A stretch of DNA of 64,000 bases from Prevotella sp. E15-22 (GTDB taxonomy: Bacteria; Bacteroidota; Bacteroidia; Bacteroidales; Bacteroidaceae). Shown here piece by piece: positions 1 to 8,687 of this stretch. The position numbers and the translations under genes are program-made. The notes beneath the pieces were generated by a model. That model saw only the letters and a list, made by a program, of their open reading frames with translations, ran no database searches and had not been told where the DNA came from. The stretch is taken from the NCBI RefSeq assembly GCF_023204875.1, contig NZ_CP096247.1, forward strand, positions 1,860,001-1,924,000, given 5' to 3'. The first letter of the stretch is position 1, and every line of letters starts with the position of its first letter.

Positions 1-188
1 GCCTTCAGAGCAGCCAACTTGTGAGCCTGCTGTTTCAGGTTCTCAGCCAGGATCTTCTTAGCAGAAGGAGAAGCAATCACAGCCTTGCCCTGAGGAATCA
101 GGTAGTTACGGCCATAACCAGACTTTACATTCACGATATCGTTCTTGAATCCCAAGCCGATAACATCTTCTTTCAAAATCAATTCCAT
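1..188 (-). CDS. rplI: 50S ribosomal protein L9 (partial, cut by window edge)
   Basis: Reading the minus strand from the ATG at 186-188 gives [17 protein letters not shown] followed by a glycine-tyrosine-glycine-arginine-asparagine stretch and YLIPQGKAV, the classic N-terminal domain of L9, a 23S rRNA-binding protein of the large subunit. Only the first 62 or so codons are present; the gene continues off the left edge. It is the third gene after rpsF and rpsR with an 18-bp gap to rpsR, the usual bacterial order. An AGGAGG-like run (reverse complement of cctcctt at 196-202) lies just upstream of the start. Confidence 0.95.
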   Translation of the reverse strand, partial: MELILKEDVIGLGFKNDIVNVKSGYGRNYLIPQGKAVIASPSAKKILAENLKQQAHKLAALK

Positions 189-206
189 TCTTGCGTCCTC
201 CTTTGT

Positions 207-473
207 TTACTTCATCAAATCGGTTACGTAAGGCAGCAATGCAATCTGACGTGCACGCTTAACGGCCTGAGCCACACGACGCTGGTACTTCAGAGAGGTA
301 CCTGTGATGCGACGGGGCAGAATCTTACCCTGCTCGTTCAGGAACTTCTTCAGGAACTCGGGATCCTTGTAGTCGATATACTTGATACCGCTCTTCTTGA
401 AACGGCAATACTTCTTCTTCTTCGTATCGATAGAAGGAGCAGTCAAATAACGGATTTCACTCTGTTCTGCCAT
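207..473 (-). CDS. rpsR: 30S ribosomal protein S18
   Basis: An 88-residue protein with the S18 signature [21 protein letters not shown] in its C-terminal half and a basic KKKKYCRF segment near residue 20. S18 sits on the platform of the small subunit next to S6, whose gene lies only 3 bp upstream, so the two partner proteins are made from one mRNA. Length is normal for the family. The rpsF-rpsR-rplI order is the standard one. Confidence 0.97.
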   Translation of the reverse strand: MAEQSEIRYLTAPSIDTKKKKYCRFKKSGIKYIDYKDPEFLKKFLNEQGKILPRRITGTSLKYQRRVAQAVKRARQIALLPYVTDLMK

Positions 474-476
474 AGT

Positions 477-821
477 TTAAGCCTCCTCTTTTTTACCGAA
501 CTTGTTGCGACGCTTCTCAGCATACTCAGCGGCAAACTTGTCGAATTTAACAGTCTGGAAACGAATCACCTTCTCGTCACGACGATAAGCGGTCTCCAAT
601 GTCTTAATCACTTCTGGCTCAGCCTTAAACTCGATGAGGAAATAGAAGCCAGAGGTCTTCTTCTCAATCTGGTAAGCCAGTTTCTTCAATCCCCAGGCCT
701 CTTCGTTCACGATTTCAGCACCTTTGTCGGTGAGAACCTTCTTGAACTTAGCGACCGTTTCCTTTGTCTGCTCGTCAGACAAAACGGGAGTTAAAATGAA
801 AACGGTTTCGTACTGATTCAT
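477..821 (-). CDS. rpsF: 30S ribosomal protein S6
   Basis: A 114-residue protein starting [18 protein letters not shown] and carrying the S6 core [18 protein letters not shown], with a basic C-terminal tail ([13 protein letters not shown]). S6 binds 16S rRNA together with S18. It is the first gene of the minus-strand ribosomal operon and is expressed from a Bacteroidetes-type promoter about 50 bp upstream. Length fits the family. Confidence 0.97.
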   Translation of the reverse strand: MNQYETVFILTPVLSDEQTKETVAKFKKVLTDKGAEIVNEEAWGLKKLAYQIEKKTSGFYFLIEFKAEPEVIKTLETAYRRDEKVIRFQTVKFDKFAAEYAEKRRNKFGKKEEA

Positions 822-858
822 ACTACTTTTAAAAAATTAAATAATGTTATTTTTGCAA

Positions 859-877
859 TTTGCGGGTGCAAAGGTAC
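859..877 (-). promoter_or_regulatory. rpsF operon promoter, extended -7 element
   Basis: On the minus strand this reads GTACCTTTGCACCCGCAAA. It contains the Bacteroidetes -7 consensus TAnnTTTG (as TACCTTTG at 869-876). No clear TTTG -33 element is seen at the usual 19-21 bp spacing. The same 19 bases recur at the tRNA-Pro promoter. Predicted start of transcription is a few bases after the TTTG, leaving a leader of roughly 45 nt before rpsF. Confidence 0.8.
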
Positions 878-920
878 AAAAAAATAATGGATTATGTATC
901 ATCGGCAGCGAATTATTTTG

Positions 921-928
921 TACTTTTG
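921..928 (+). promoter_or_regulatory. promoter -7 element for the small membrane protein gene
   Basis: TACTTTTG matches TAnnTTTG and lies 20 bp before the ATG at 949. The -33 element is not clear. It lies about 45 bp from the divergent rpsF promoter. Confidence 0.6.
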
Positions 929-948
929 CACTAAATTTAACGATTTAT

Positions 949-1128
949 ATGAAATTTATAGCTAAATATGGGGGCTTCGCGCTCATCCTGATAGGCGTTT
1001 TGCTGTTTGCAACGCTCCAACTGCTGCACTTCACGTTTGTCAACTTCATCACTTTCACGCCGTTAGCGCTGGTGATTGGGGGCGTGGCCTTGCATGTGTG
1101 GATGAAAAAGAGAGAGAGCAGCTATTAA
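949..1128 (+). CDS. small two-helix membrane protein
   Basis: I take the ATG at 949 as start because the promoter at 921-928 rules out the longer in-frame reading from 844. The 59-residue product (MKFIAKYGGFALILIGVLL...) has two hydrophobic stretches, about residues 8-25 and 33-48, and a short basic tail WMKKRESSY, so it should be an inner-membrane hairpin with both ends in the cytoplasm. I do not recognise a named family; small proteins of this form are common next to rpsF in Bacteroidales. A strong terminator overlaps its stop codon, so it is a single-gene unit. Function unknown. Confidence 0.7.
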   Translation: MKFIAKYGGFALILIGVLLFATLQLLHFTFVNFITFTPLALVIGGVALHVWMKKRESSY

Positions 1129-1145
1129 CTGCTCTCCTGTTTTTA
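1114..1145 (+). terminator. intrinsic terminator of the small membrane protein gene
   Basis: Perfect 8-bp stem GAGAGCAG (1114-1121) / CTGCTCTC (1129-1136), a 7-nt loop that contains the TAA stop codon, then CTGTTTTTATC. Confidence 0.8.
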
Positions 1146-1193
1146 TCATTGTTCTTTCTTGTTTTTTCTAACGGTCTTTCTACCCTATCGTTT

Positions 1194-2231
1194 CTATGCC
1201 GTGATATGGAGGAAACGCGTTACCTGACCCACAAGACTCTTATCCATATTGTCGATAAAGGCGTCGAGCACACGTGTCTGTCCCTGAAGGGGCACCACGT
1301 CGTAGTCGGCCAGTGAGGCAGGAATCAGACAGCTATGACCTTCTTTGAGTAACAGCTTTTCGCCCGACTGGCGAAAATATAGTTCGCAATCGCCTGAGAT
1401 GCACATGGTTATCACAAAACTGTCGTATTTCAGCAGGTTGCGATGGAAGGGTTTTTCCGTACGCGTGACACGCACGCTGAAATATGGTGAGTTGACAATG
1501 AGGTTGGCTTTATTCTGAACAGAGGAATAGAGGGTGCGATACTCGTCCTCCACATGGTAGTTCAGGGCCTCGGCTGCCAATTCGGTGTGCAACTCGCGTG
1601 GCTTGCCATCCATACCTGGACGGTTGTAGTCGAAGATGCGATAGGTGACATCGGACGACTGCTGCACCTCGGCCAGGAGGATGCCACTACCAATGGCGTG
1701 CACACGTCCTGCAGGCAGATAGAACACATCGCCAGCATGTACCTCGTGGCGCGCCAGGACCTCGACAATAGAGCCGTCGGCTATGCGTTGCTTATATTCC
1801 TCTGGGGTGATCTCTTTCTTGAAGCCGGCATACAGGAAACTGCCTGGCTGGGCGTCGATGATATACCACATCTCGCTCTTGCCCATCTTGCCATGCACAC
1901 GCTGGGCCATGGCGTCGTCTGGGTGCACCTGTATGCTGAGGTCGCGCTTGGCGTCGATGAACTTGACCAAAAGGGGCAACTGACCATGGTACTTCTCGCA
2001 TACGGCCTTACCAAGGATGGCTTCTGGATGCTCGCTGACAACGGATATGAGATCGCGACCAGCATACGCACCATTGGCAATGATACTGGGACTGGACGGA
2101 ACGGCACTCACCTCCCAACTCTCGCCAACGGACTCGGATGACTGCAGCAGACCTTTATAGGGGCACAAACGCTCGCCTCCCCACACCACTGTGTGGAGAT
2201 TAGGTTCGAACAAAAGTGGATATATCTTCAT
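1194..2231 (-). CDS. manA: mannose-6-phosphate isomerase, class I
   Basis: Interconverts mannose-6-phosphate and fructose-6-phosphate in the cytoplasm, feeding GDP-mannose and glycan synthesis. The 345-residue protein has the zinc-binding cupin motif LSIQVHPDD, the GKSEMWYII motif and the HAIGSG segment of type I phosphomannose isomerases, at the short (about 320-residue) length usual in Bacteroidetes and Firmicutes. I choose the start MKIYPLLFEPN at 2231, not the in-frame ATG at 2279, because the promoter -7 element (2253-2260) lies between them. AAGGAA sits 7-12 bp before this start. It follows carB but appears to have its own promoter. Confidence 0.93.
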   Translation of the reverse strand: MKIYPLLFEPNLHTVVWGGERLCPYKGLLQSSESVGESWEVSAVPSSPSIIANGAYAGRDLISVVSEHPEAILGKAVCEKYHGQLPLLVKFIDAKRDLSIQVHPDDAMAQRVHGKMGKSEMWYIIDAQPGSFLYAGFKKEITPEEYKQRIADGSIVEVLARHEVHAGDVFYLPAGRVHAIGSGILLAEVQQSSDVTYRIFDYNRPGMDGKPRELHTELAAEALNYHVEDEYRTLYSSVQNKANLIVNSPYFSVRVTRTEKPFHRNLLKYDSFVITMCISGDCELYFRQSGEKLLLKEGHSCLIPASLADYDVVPLQGQTRVLDAFIDNMDKSLVGQVTRFLHITA

Positions 2232-2237
2232 AGAAAA

Positions 2238-2287
2238 TTCCTTGTACAGATGCAAAATTACTAAATAATTCGCATCCATACAAGGAA
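2238..2287. repeat. 16-bp imperfect inverted repeat around the manA promoter
   Basis: TTCCTTGTACAGATGC (2238-2253) and GCATCCATACAAGGAA (2272-2287) are reverse complements at 14 of 16 positions. The 18-bp AT-rich core between them carries the manA -7 element, the -33 element lies in the right arm, and the manA ribosome-binding sequence lies in the left arm. As carB read-through RNA this forms a long hairpin followed by UUUUC, so it could also be the carB terminator. Confidence 0.75.
2253..2284 (-). promoter_or_regulatory. manA promoter
   Basis: On the minus strand: CTTG (2281-2284, one mismatch to TTTG), a 20-bp spacer, then TAATTTTG (2253-2260), a match to the Bacteroidetes TAnnTTTG element. 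The leader before manA would be about 15-20 nt. Confidence 0.75.
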
Positions 2288-2314
2288 AGTATGAATAAAT
2301 TAACCGATTGTGTT

Positions 2315-5300
2315 TTACTTATACTCGTTCCAAGCCTTGATACCGATGCCCTCGATACCCACATTGCAGAAGGCCTGAATGAAGGCTGCTGCCAGACGGG
2401 CGTTGGTGATGAGGGGCACATTGAGGTCGATGGCTGCACGACGAATCTTGTAGCCATTGGTCAACTCGTGGGTGGTCAGGTCCTTGGGAATATTGACAAC
2501 CATATCGATCTTGTGACTGTGCAGCAACTCCAAGGCTGAGGGTGTATCTTTCTTGTCGCCCTCCTCAGAAGGCCACAGCACCAAGGTATTAGTAATGCCA
2601 TTGTCAGAGAGATACTGACTGGTGCCCTTGGTGGCGTAGAGCTCATAGCCGTGGTTCACTAGCATGCGAGCGGCATCGAGCATCTCGGCCTTCTGCTTGG
2701 CACCACCTGTAGACAGCAGGACGGTCTTCTTGGGAATACGATGACCAACACTGAGCATGGCCTTGAGCAGGGCTGTATCAGTATTGTCGCCAATACATCC
2801 CACCTCGCCTGTTGACGCCATGTCGACACCAAGCACTGGGTCGGCCTTCTGCAGACGGTTGAACGAGAACTGTGAGGCCTTGATACCTACATAGTCGAGG
2901 TCGAAGAGGTTCTTCTCTGGCTTCTCGACGGGCAGACCCAGCATCACCTTGGTGGCCAGGTCGATGAGGTTGAGCTTCAGCACCTTACTAACGAAGGGGA
3001 ATGAACGTGAGGCACGAAGGTTACACTCGATGACAAGGATATCGTTCTCGCGAGCCATATACTGAATGTTGAACGGACCATTGATATGGAGGGCCTTGGC
3101 AATCTGACGTGAGATGCGTTTGATGCGGCGAACAGTCTCGACATACAACTTCTGGGGAGGGAACTGGATGGTGGCATCGCCTGAGTGCACACCAGCAAAC
3201 TCGATGTGCTCGCTGATGGCGTAGGCCATGATCTCGCCGTCCTTTGCTACAGCGTCCATCTCGATTTCCTTGGCGTTCTCAATGAACTTCGACACCACGA
3301 CAGGATGGTCTTCACTAACGTTGGCGGCCAACTGCAGGAAGCGCTCGAGCTCGTCCATGTTTGAGCAGACGTTCATGGCTGCACCACTGAGCACGTAAGA
3401 GGGACGAACCAAGACGGGGAAGCCAACGCGCTCGACAAAGGCGTTGATATCGTCCATAGAGGTCAAGGCGCTCCACTCTGGCTGGTTGACACCAAGTTCG
3501 TTCAACATCTGTGAGAACTTGGCACGATCCTCAGCACCGTCGATATCCTGAGCCTGTGTGCCAAGGATGGGTACGCGCTGCTCGTCGAGATACATGGCCA
3601 GGTTGTTAGGAATCTGTCCACCCGTTGAGACGATGACGCCATGAGGATTCTCGAAGTCGATGATGTCCATCACGCGCTCGAAGGTCAACTCATCGAAGTA
3701 CAGACGGTCGCACATATCGTAGTCTGTTGACACAGTCTCAGGGTTATAGTTAATCATGACAGAGCGATAGCCTTCCTTACGGATGGTGTTCAGGGCCTGA
3801 ACACCACACCAGTCGAACTCAACGCTGGAGCCGATACGATAGGCACCAGAGCCAAGGACGATGATGCTCTTCTTATCGTTCTCGTACTGGATATCGCTGC
3901 TGACACCTGAATAGGTGACGTACAGATAGTTGGTCTGCGCAGGATACTCGGCAGCCAGTGTGTCGATCTGCTTAACCACTGGCAAAATGCCCAACTGCTT
4001 TCTGCGATTGCGCACCACTATCAGGGCCTTGTGCATGTTGCCATACTCGCCCTCGAGATGCAGAGCGCGTGCAATCTGAAAATCGGTGAAGCCATAAACC
4101 TTGGCCTGGCGAAGCAGGTCGGCATCGAGGGTGTTGACATTCTGCTTCTTCAACTGCTCGTCGATATTGATGATGTGCTGCAACTTCTGCAGGAACCACT
4201 TGTCGATTTTGGTGAGCTCATGGATTCTGTCAATAGAATACTCAGGCATGTGCATAGCCTTCGAGATGACGAAGATACGCTTGTCTGTCGGCTCGCGCAG
4301 GGCGGCATCGATATCGGCAATCTTCAGTTCCTTGTTCTCGACAAATCCGTGCATGCCCTGACCAATCATACGCAGGCCTTTCTGGATGGCTTCCTCGAAG
4401 GTACGTCCGATGGCCATCACCTCGCCTACAGACTTCATGGATGAGCCCAACTCCTTGTCGACACCATGGAACTTAGACAGGTCCCAACGAGGAATCTTAC
4501 ATACAACATAGTCGAGCGCAGGCTCAAAGAAGGCGCTCGTAGTCTTGGTCACGCTGTTCTTCAATTCGAAGAGGCCGTATCCCATACCAAGCTTGGCAGC
4601 AACGAAAGCCAAAGGATAGCCAGTGGCCTTAGAGGCCAGCGCAGAAGAACGGCTGAGACGAGCATTCACCTCGATGACGCGATAGTCCTCGCTCTCAGGG
4701 TCGAAGGCATACTGCACGTTACACTCGCCCACGATGCCGATGTGACGGATGATCTTGATAGCCAGTGCACGCAGCTTGTGATACTCGCTGTTGGTGAGTG
4801 TCTGTGAGGGTGCTATAACAATACTCTCGCCAGTGTGAATGCCTAAGGGGTCGAAGTTCTCCATGTTACACACGGTGATACAGTTGTCGTAACGGTCGCG
4901 CACCACCTCGTACTCGATCTCCTTCCAACCTTTCAGCGACTTCTCGACTAGAACCTGGGGTGAGAAGGCGAAGGCTTTCTCGGCCAGTTTGTTGAGTTCT
5001 TCCTCGTTGTCGCAGAAGCCAGAACCCAGACCACCCAGTGCATAAGCGGCACGAAGAATGACAGGATAACACAGATTGGCGGCTGCCTGACGAGCCTGCT
5101 CGATGGTTTCGCAGGCCTCGCTCTTGATGGTCTTCACACCAATCTCGTCGAGCTTCTTGACGAAGAGCTCACGGTCCTCAGTATCAATGATGGCCTGAAC
5201 GGGGGTGCCCAGCACCTTGACATTATACTTCTCGAGTACGCCACTCTGATAGAGTTCCACACCACAGTTCAAAGCTGTCTGACCACCAAAGGCCAGCAGG

Positions 5301-5554
5301 ATGCCATCAGGGCGCTCTTTCTCGATGACGCGTTCAACGAAGTAAGGCTGAACAGGCAAGAAATAAACCTGGTCGGCCACACCCTCTGAGGTCTGAACGG
5401 TGGCGATGTTAGGATTGATAAGCACCGTCTTGATGCCTTCTTCCTTCAACGCCTTCAGGGCCTGACTACCACTATAGTCAAACTCGCCAGCCTCACCAAT
5501 TTTCAACGCGCCGCTACCTAACAGTAGCACTTTCTTTATATTGTTATCTCTCAT
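2315..5554 (-). CDS. carB: carbamoyl-phosphate synthase, large subunit
   Basis: Makes carbamoyl phosphate from bicarbonate, ammonia (channelled from CarA) and 2 ATP, for pyrimidine and arginine synthesis. The 1079 residues show the duplicated ATP-grasp layout: N-terminal half with VLLLGSGALKIGEAGEFDYSG and VIEVNARLSRSSALASKATG, second half with IIVLGSGAYRIGSSVEFDWCG and VIECNLRASRSFPFVSK, and a C-terminal methylglyoxal-synthase-like allosteric domain (from about residue 935, LLSTGG...). Length matches the family (1073 in E. coli). It lies 30 bp after carA, so they are co-transcribed. Confidence 0.98.
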   Translation of the reverse strand: MRDNNIKKVLLLGSGALKIGEAGEFDYSGSQALKALKEEGIKTVLINPNIATVQTSEGVADQVYFLPVQPYFVERVIEKERPDGILLAFGGQTALNCGVELYQSGVLEKYNVKVLGTPVQAIIDTEDRELFVKKLDEIGVKTIKSEACETIEQARQAAANLCYPVILRAAYALGGLGSGFCDNEEELNKLAEKAFAFSPQVLVEKSLKGWKEIEYEVVRDRYDNCITVCNMENFDPLGIHTGESIVIAPSQTLTNSEYHKLRALAIKIIRHIGIVGECNVQYAFDPESEDYRVIEVNARLSRSSALASKATGYPLAFVAAKLGMGYGLFELKNSVTKTTSAFFEPALDYVVCKIPRWDLSKFHGVDKELGSSMKSVGEVMAIGRTFEEAIQKGLRMIGQGMHGFVENKELKIADIDAALREPTDKRIFVISKAMHMPEYSIDRIHELTKIDKWFLQKLQHIINIDEQLKKQNVNTLDADLLRQAKVYGFTDFQIARALHLEGEYGNMHKALIVVRNRRKQLGILPVVKQIDTLAAEYPAQTNYLYVTYSGVSSDIQYENDKKSIIVLGSGAYRIGSSVEFDWCGVQALNTIRKEGYRSVMINYNPETVSTDYDMCDRLYFDELTFERVMDIIDFENPHGVIVSTGGQIPNNLAMYLDEQRVPILGTQAQDIDGAEDRAKFSQMLNELGVNQPEWSALTSMDDINAFVERVGFPVLVRPSYVLSGAAMNVCSNMDELERFLQLAANVSEDHPVVVSKFIENAKEIEMDAVAKDGEIMAYAISEHIEFAGVHSGDATIQFPPQKLYVETVRRIKRISRQIAKALHINGPFNIQYMARENDILVIECNLRASRSFPFVSKVLKLNLIDLATKVMLGLPVEKPEKNLFDLDYVGIKASQFSFNRLQKADPVLGVDMASTGEVGCIGDNTDTALLKAMLSVGHRIPKKTVLLSTGGAKQKAEMLDAARMLVNHGYELYATKGTSQYLSDNGITNTLVLWPSEEGDKKDTPSALELLHSHKIDMVVNIPKDLTTHELTNGYKIRRAAIDLNVPLITNARLAAAFIQAFCNVGIEGIGIKAWNEYK

Positions 5555-5584
5555 CGTCTTTGTTTTCCTTTAATTATTCCTTTC

Positions 5585-6676
5585 TTACAATGCATCAATA
5601 AAACGGTCGAACATAAACTCCGTATCAACAGGACCTGAGCAGGCCTCAGGATGGAACTGACTTGAGAACCAGGGGTTGGTCTGGTGACAGATACCCTCGT
5701 TCGAGCCATCGTTCATATTCACAAAGAGTTCGCGCCAGTCTTTTCCCAGCGTTGATGCATCCACGGCATAACCATGATTCTGACTGGTGACGTAACAGCG
5801 GTTGGTACCTACCTCACGCACAGGCTGGTTGTGTGAGCGATGACCATACTTCAACTTATAGATTGAAGCGCCACCTGCCTTGGCCAGCAACTGGTTGCCC
5901 ATGCAGATACCACAGATGGGCTTGCGACTCATGGACATCTGCTTGCGGATGATGTTCACAGCATCCTCACACATATCTGGGTCGCCAGGACCGTTGGCCA
6001 GGAAGAGACCGTCGAAGTCCATCGAAGTGTAGTCGTAATTCCAGGGAACGCGGATAACCTCAACACCACGATTCACCAGACAGCGGATGATGTTGGCCTT
6101 GACACCACAGTCAACCAAAACAACTTTTTTGCCTACGCCCTCATTATAGCGGATGATGTCCTTACAAGAGACACGAGCCACCCAGTTGATGCTTCCATAG
6201 TCTTCTGCAGAGAGGTCGGCAGCACTGCCGTTGTTCTCAGCTCCATCAAAGACCAGTTTACCCATCATCACACCATGCTCACGGAGTACCTTTGTCAATG
6301 CACGTGTGTCAATGCCTGTGATGCCAGGCACCTTCTCGCGCTTCAGCCAATCGGCCAGACTCTCATTAGCATTCCAGTGTGAATAGCCTGTGGCGCTGTA
6401 GTCGCTCACAATGATGGCCGATGCATAGATCTTGTCACTCTCCATGAAGGTGGGGAGGCCATTGTCCTCGAATGAGAACTTGGGCACGCCATAGTTTCCC
6501 ACCAATGGGAAAGTGAGTACCATCAACTGACCAGCATATGAGGGGTCCGTCAAGCTCTCTGGATATCCCATCATTGCGGTGTTGAAAACCACCTCACCAG
6601 CCACAGGTTGTTCGTAGCCAAAACTTTTTCCTTTAAATGTTGTTCCGTCCTGCAGAACCAATGTTACATCTCTCAT
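5585..6676 (-). CDS. carA: carbamoyl-phosphate synthase, small (glutaminase) subunit
   Basis: Hydrolyses glutamine and passes ammonia to CarB. The 363-residue protein has the N-terminal CPSase_sm domain (FNTAMMGYPESLTDPSY) and a C-terminal class I glutamine amidotransferase domain with the nucleophile in GICMGNQLL and the catalytic dyad in QFHPE. The residue after the nucleophile elbow is Asn where E. coli CarA has His (GICLGHQ); this is a substitution outside the catalytic triad. Directly upstream of carB. Confidence 0.97.
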   Translation of the reverse strand: MRDVTLVLQDGTTFKGKSFGYEQPVAGEVVFNTAMMGYPESLTDPSYAGQLMVLTFPLVGNYGVPKFSFEDNGLPTFMESDKIYASAIIVSDYSATGYSHWNANESLADWLKREKVPGITGIDTRALTKVLREHGVMMGKLVFDGAENNGSAADLSAEDYGSINWVARVSCKDIIRYNEGVGKKVVLVDCGVKANIIRCLVNRGVEVIRVPWNYDYTSMDFDGLFLANGPGDPDMCEDAVNIIRKQMSMSRKPICGICMGNQLLAKAGGASIYKLKYGHRSHNQPVREVGTNRCYVTSQNHGYAVDASTLGKDWRELFVNMNDGSNEGICHQTNPWFSSQFHPEACSGPVDTEFMFDRFIDAL

Positions 6677-6707
6677 TTCCTATAATTACAATCTTGCGTA
6701 TTATCTT

Positions 6708-6745
6708 AAAAAGAAGGGCGAAACGTTTAATAACGAATCGCCCTT
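6708..6745 (-). terminator. intrinsic terminator after glmS
   Basis: On the minus strand, 3 bp after the glmS stop: AAGGGCGA, TT, CGTT, a 4-nt loop, AACG, TT, TCGCCCTT, then CTTTTTAAG. Two stacked stems plus a U-run. It separates glmS from carAB. Confidence 0.75.
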
Positions 6746-6748
6746 AAA

Positions 6749-8593
6749 TTATTCAACAGTAACAGACTTGGCCAAATTTCTTGGTTGGTCGACGTTCTTA
6801 CCTTTGCAAACAGCCACATGATAGGCCAATAGCTGTAGAGGGATAGTAGCCACCAAGGGCTCTAAGCACTCCATCACCTCAGGCAACTCGATCACCTCGT
6901 CGGCAATCTTCGAAATGGTGGTATCGCCCTTTGTAACCAATGCAATCACCCTACCCTGACGGGCCTTAATTTCCTGAATATTAGAAAGCACCTTCTCGTA
7001 CATGGCATTGTGTGTGGCAATAACCACGACAGGCATGTCTGAGTCAATCAGAGCAATAGGACCGTGCTTCATCTCGGCCGCTGGATAACCCTCGGCGTGG
7101 ATATAAGAAATCTCTTTCAACTTCAACGCACCCTCAAGAGCTACAGGATAACTATAGCCACGACCCAGGTAGAGGAAGTTGTGGGCATAGGTGAAGGTAC
7201 GAGCCAAGTCGGCCACTTTCTCGTTAGTCTTCAGCACTTCCTGAATCTTAGTAGGAATCTCGCTCAGTCCTTTCACGATACTGAGATACTCTTCGCGCTT
7301 GATGGTACCCTTTGCCTCACCCATGGCCAAAGCAATCATGGTGAGTACAGTTACCTGACCAGTAAAAGCCTTGGTTGAAGCCACGCCAATCTCTGGACCA
7401 ACGTGGATATACGTACCAGTATCTGTGGCACGTGGAATACTTGAGCCGATGGCATTACATACGCCATAGATGAATGCACCACGCTCCTTTGCCAACTGTA
7501 CGGCAGCAAGGGTGTCGGCTGTCTCACCACTCTGTGAGATGGCAATCACCACGTCTCCCTTGCCAACGACGGGATTACGATAACGGAACTCTGAGGCATA
7601 CTCAACCTCGACAGGGAGGCGACAAAGCGACTCGATGATCTGTTTACCAATCAAGCCTGCATGCCATGAGGTGCCACAAGCCACGATAACCACGCGCTTG
7701 GCATTCAGCAACTCACGACGATAGTCTATCAGAGCGCTCAACGTTACATGGTCGGCCTCAACATTCACACGACCACGCATACAGTTGGTTAAGCACTCTG
7801 GCTGCTCAAAGATCTCCTTCAACATGAAGTGTGGATAACCACCCTTCTCTATCTGACCAAGGTCGATATCAACGGTCTTCACAGCCAAGCTCTGCTCCTC
7901 GCCAAGGATACTGATAACCTTCAGCTCCTCGCCAAGACGAATGACTGCGATATTGCCGTCTTCCAAATAGACAACCTTATCTGTATATTCAATGATGGGA
8001 CTGGCATCTGAACCCAGGAAGAATTCATTCTCGCCAATACCAACTACCAATGGACTCTGCTTACGTGCTGCGACAATCTGCTTGGGATCGCGCTTATCTA
8101 TGATGGCTATGGCATAAGCGCCAATAACCTGGAAGAGCGCTACCTGAACAGCCTGAACCAGGTCAAGGTTCTTCTGGTTCATCACATATTCCACTAACTG
8201 AACGAGTACCTCTGTATCAGTATCACTCTGGAAGGTAACACCCTTCTCAATCAACTTAGCCTTGATATCGGCATAGTTCTCAATGATACCATTATGAATG
8301 ATGGCCAGGTTACGTGATTCAGAATAATGGGGGTGAGCATTGCGTGAAGAGGGCTCGCCATGGGTGGCCCAACGTGTATGAGCAATACCTATGCTACCAC
8401 TGACATCCTTGTCAGTACAGAATTCCGTAAGATTATCAACTTTTCCTTTGGTTTTATAAACGTTCAGGTTGCCGTCGCTGTTTATCATTGCTACACCAGC
8501 ACTGTCATAGCCGCGATATTCCAATCGACGTAAGCCTTTTATCAGGATGGGATAGGCATCACGAGTGCCAAGGTATCCTACGATTCCACACAT
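6749..8593 (-). CDS. glmS: glutamine-fructose-6-phosphate aminotransferase (isomerising)
   Basis: Makes glucosamine-6-phosphate from fructose-6-phosphate and glutamine, the first step to UDP-GlcNAc for peptidoglycan and lipid A. The 614 residues begin MCGIVGYLGTRDA, with Cys2 as the N-terminal nucleophile of the class II glutaminase domain (GIAHTRWATHG also visible), then two SIS sugar-isomerase domains (ACGTSWHAG; SQSGETADT) and the conserved C-terminus NLAKSVTVE. No glmS ribozyme is visible: its leader is under 30 nt from the predicted start. Confidence 0.98.
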   Translation of the reverse strand: MCGIVGYLGTRDAYPILIKGLRRLEYRGYDSAGVAMINSDGNLNVYKTKGKVDNLTEFCTDKDVSGSIGIAHTRWATHGEPSSRNAHPHYSESRNLAIIHNGIIENYADIKAKLIEKGVTFQSDTDTEVLVQLVEYVMNQKNLDLVQAVQVALFQVIGAYAIAIIDKRDPKQIVAARKQSPLVVGIGENEFFLGSDASPIIEYTDKVVYLEDGNIAVIRLGEELKVISILGEEQSLAVKTVDIDLGQIEKGGYPHFMLKEIFEQPECLTNCMRGRVNVEADHVTLSALIDYRRELLNAKRVVIVACGTSWHAGLIGKQIIESLCRLPVEVEYASEFRYRNPVVGKGDVVIAISQSGETADTLAAVQLAKERGAFIYGVCNAIGSSIPRATDTGTYIHVGPEIGVASTKAFTGQVTVLTMIALAMGEAKGTIKREEYLSIVKGLSEIPTKIQEVLKTNEKVADLARTFTYAHNFLYLGRGYSYPVALEGALKLKEISYIHAEGYPAAEMKHGPIALIDSDMPVVVIATHNAMYEKVLSNIQEIKARQGRVIALVTKGDTTISKIADEVIELPEVMECLEPLVATIPLQLLAYHVAVCKGKNVDQPRNLAKSVTVE

Positions 8594-8619
8594 ATCAAGT
8601 CTATTTTTAAAACCGGCTG

Positions 8620-8627
8620 CAAAATTA
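8620..8627 (-). promoter_or_regulatory. glmS promoter -7 element
   Basis: TAATTTTG on the minus strand, 26 bp before the glmS ATG; matches TAnnTTTG. The -33 element is not clear in an A-rich stretch. Confidence 0.65.
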
Positions 8628-8644
8628 CTTCAAAAAAATGAAAT

Positions 8645-8681
8645 ATAAAAAAAAATAAGGGAGTTTTTTTACGACTCCCTT
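8645..8681 (-). terminator. intrinsic terminator after uxaC
   Basis: On the minus strand AAGGGAG (8675-8681), an 11-nt loop, CTCCCTT (8657-8663), then ATTTTTTTTTTATA. It closes the four-gene HAD-panB-MFS-uxaC unit. Confidence 0.85.
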
Positions 8682-8687
8682 AATTTC

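Noticed and set aside
1554..2141. 195-codon plus-strand frame opposite manA
   Set aside because: It is antisense to a clearly conserved manA; no promoter, no family features and shadow-like composition.
2238..2287. Phase-variable invertible promoter at manA
   Set aside because: The arms fit the idea, but only 18 bp lie between them, far shorter than known Bacteroides invertible promoters, and no recombinase gene is nearby. Kept as a hairpin/operator instead.
6714..6745. Riboswitch or operator before carA
   Set aside because: The structure lies directly after the glmS stop and has a U-run on the minus strand, so a terminator explains it.
8594..8687. glmS ribozyme or riboswitch
   Set aside because: The leader from the predicted start to glmS is under 30 nt, too short for the ribozyme, and the remaining bases form the uxaC terminator.
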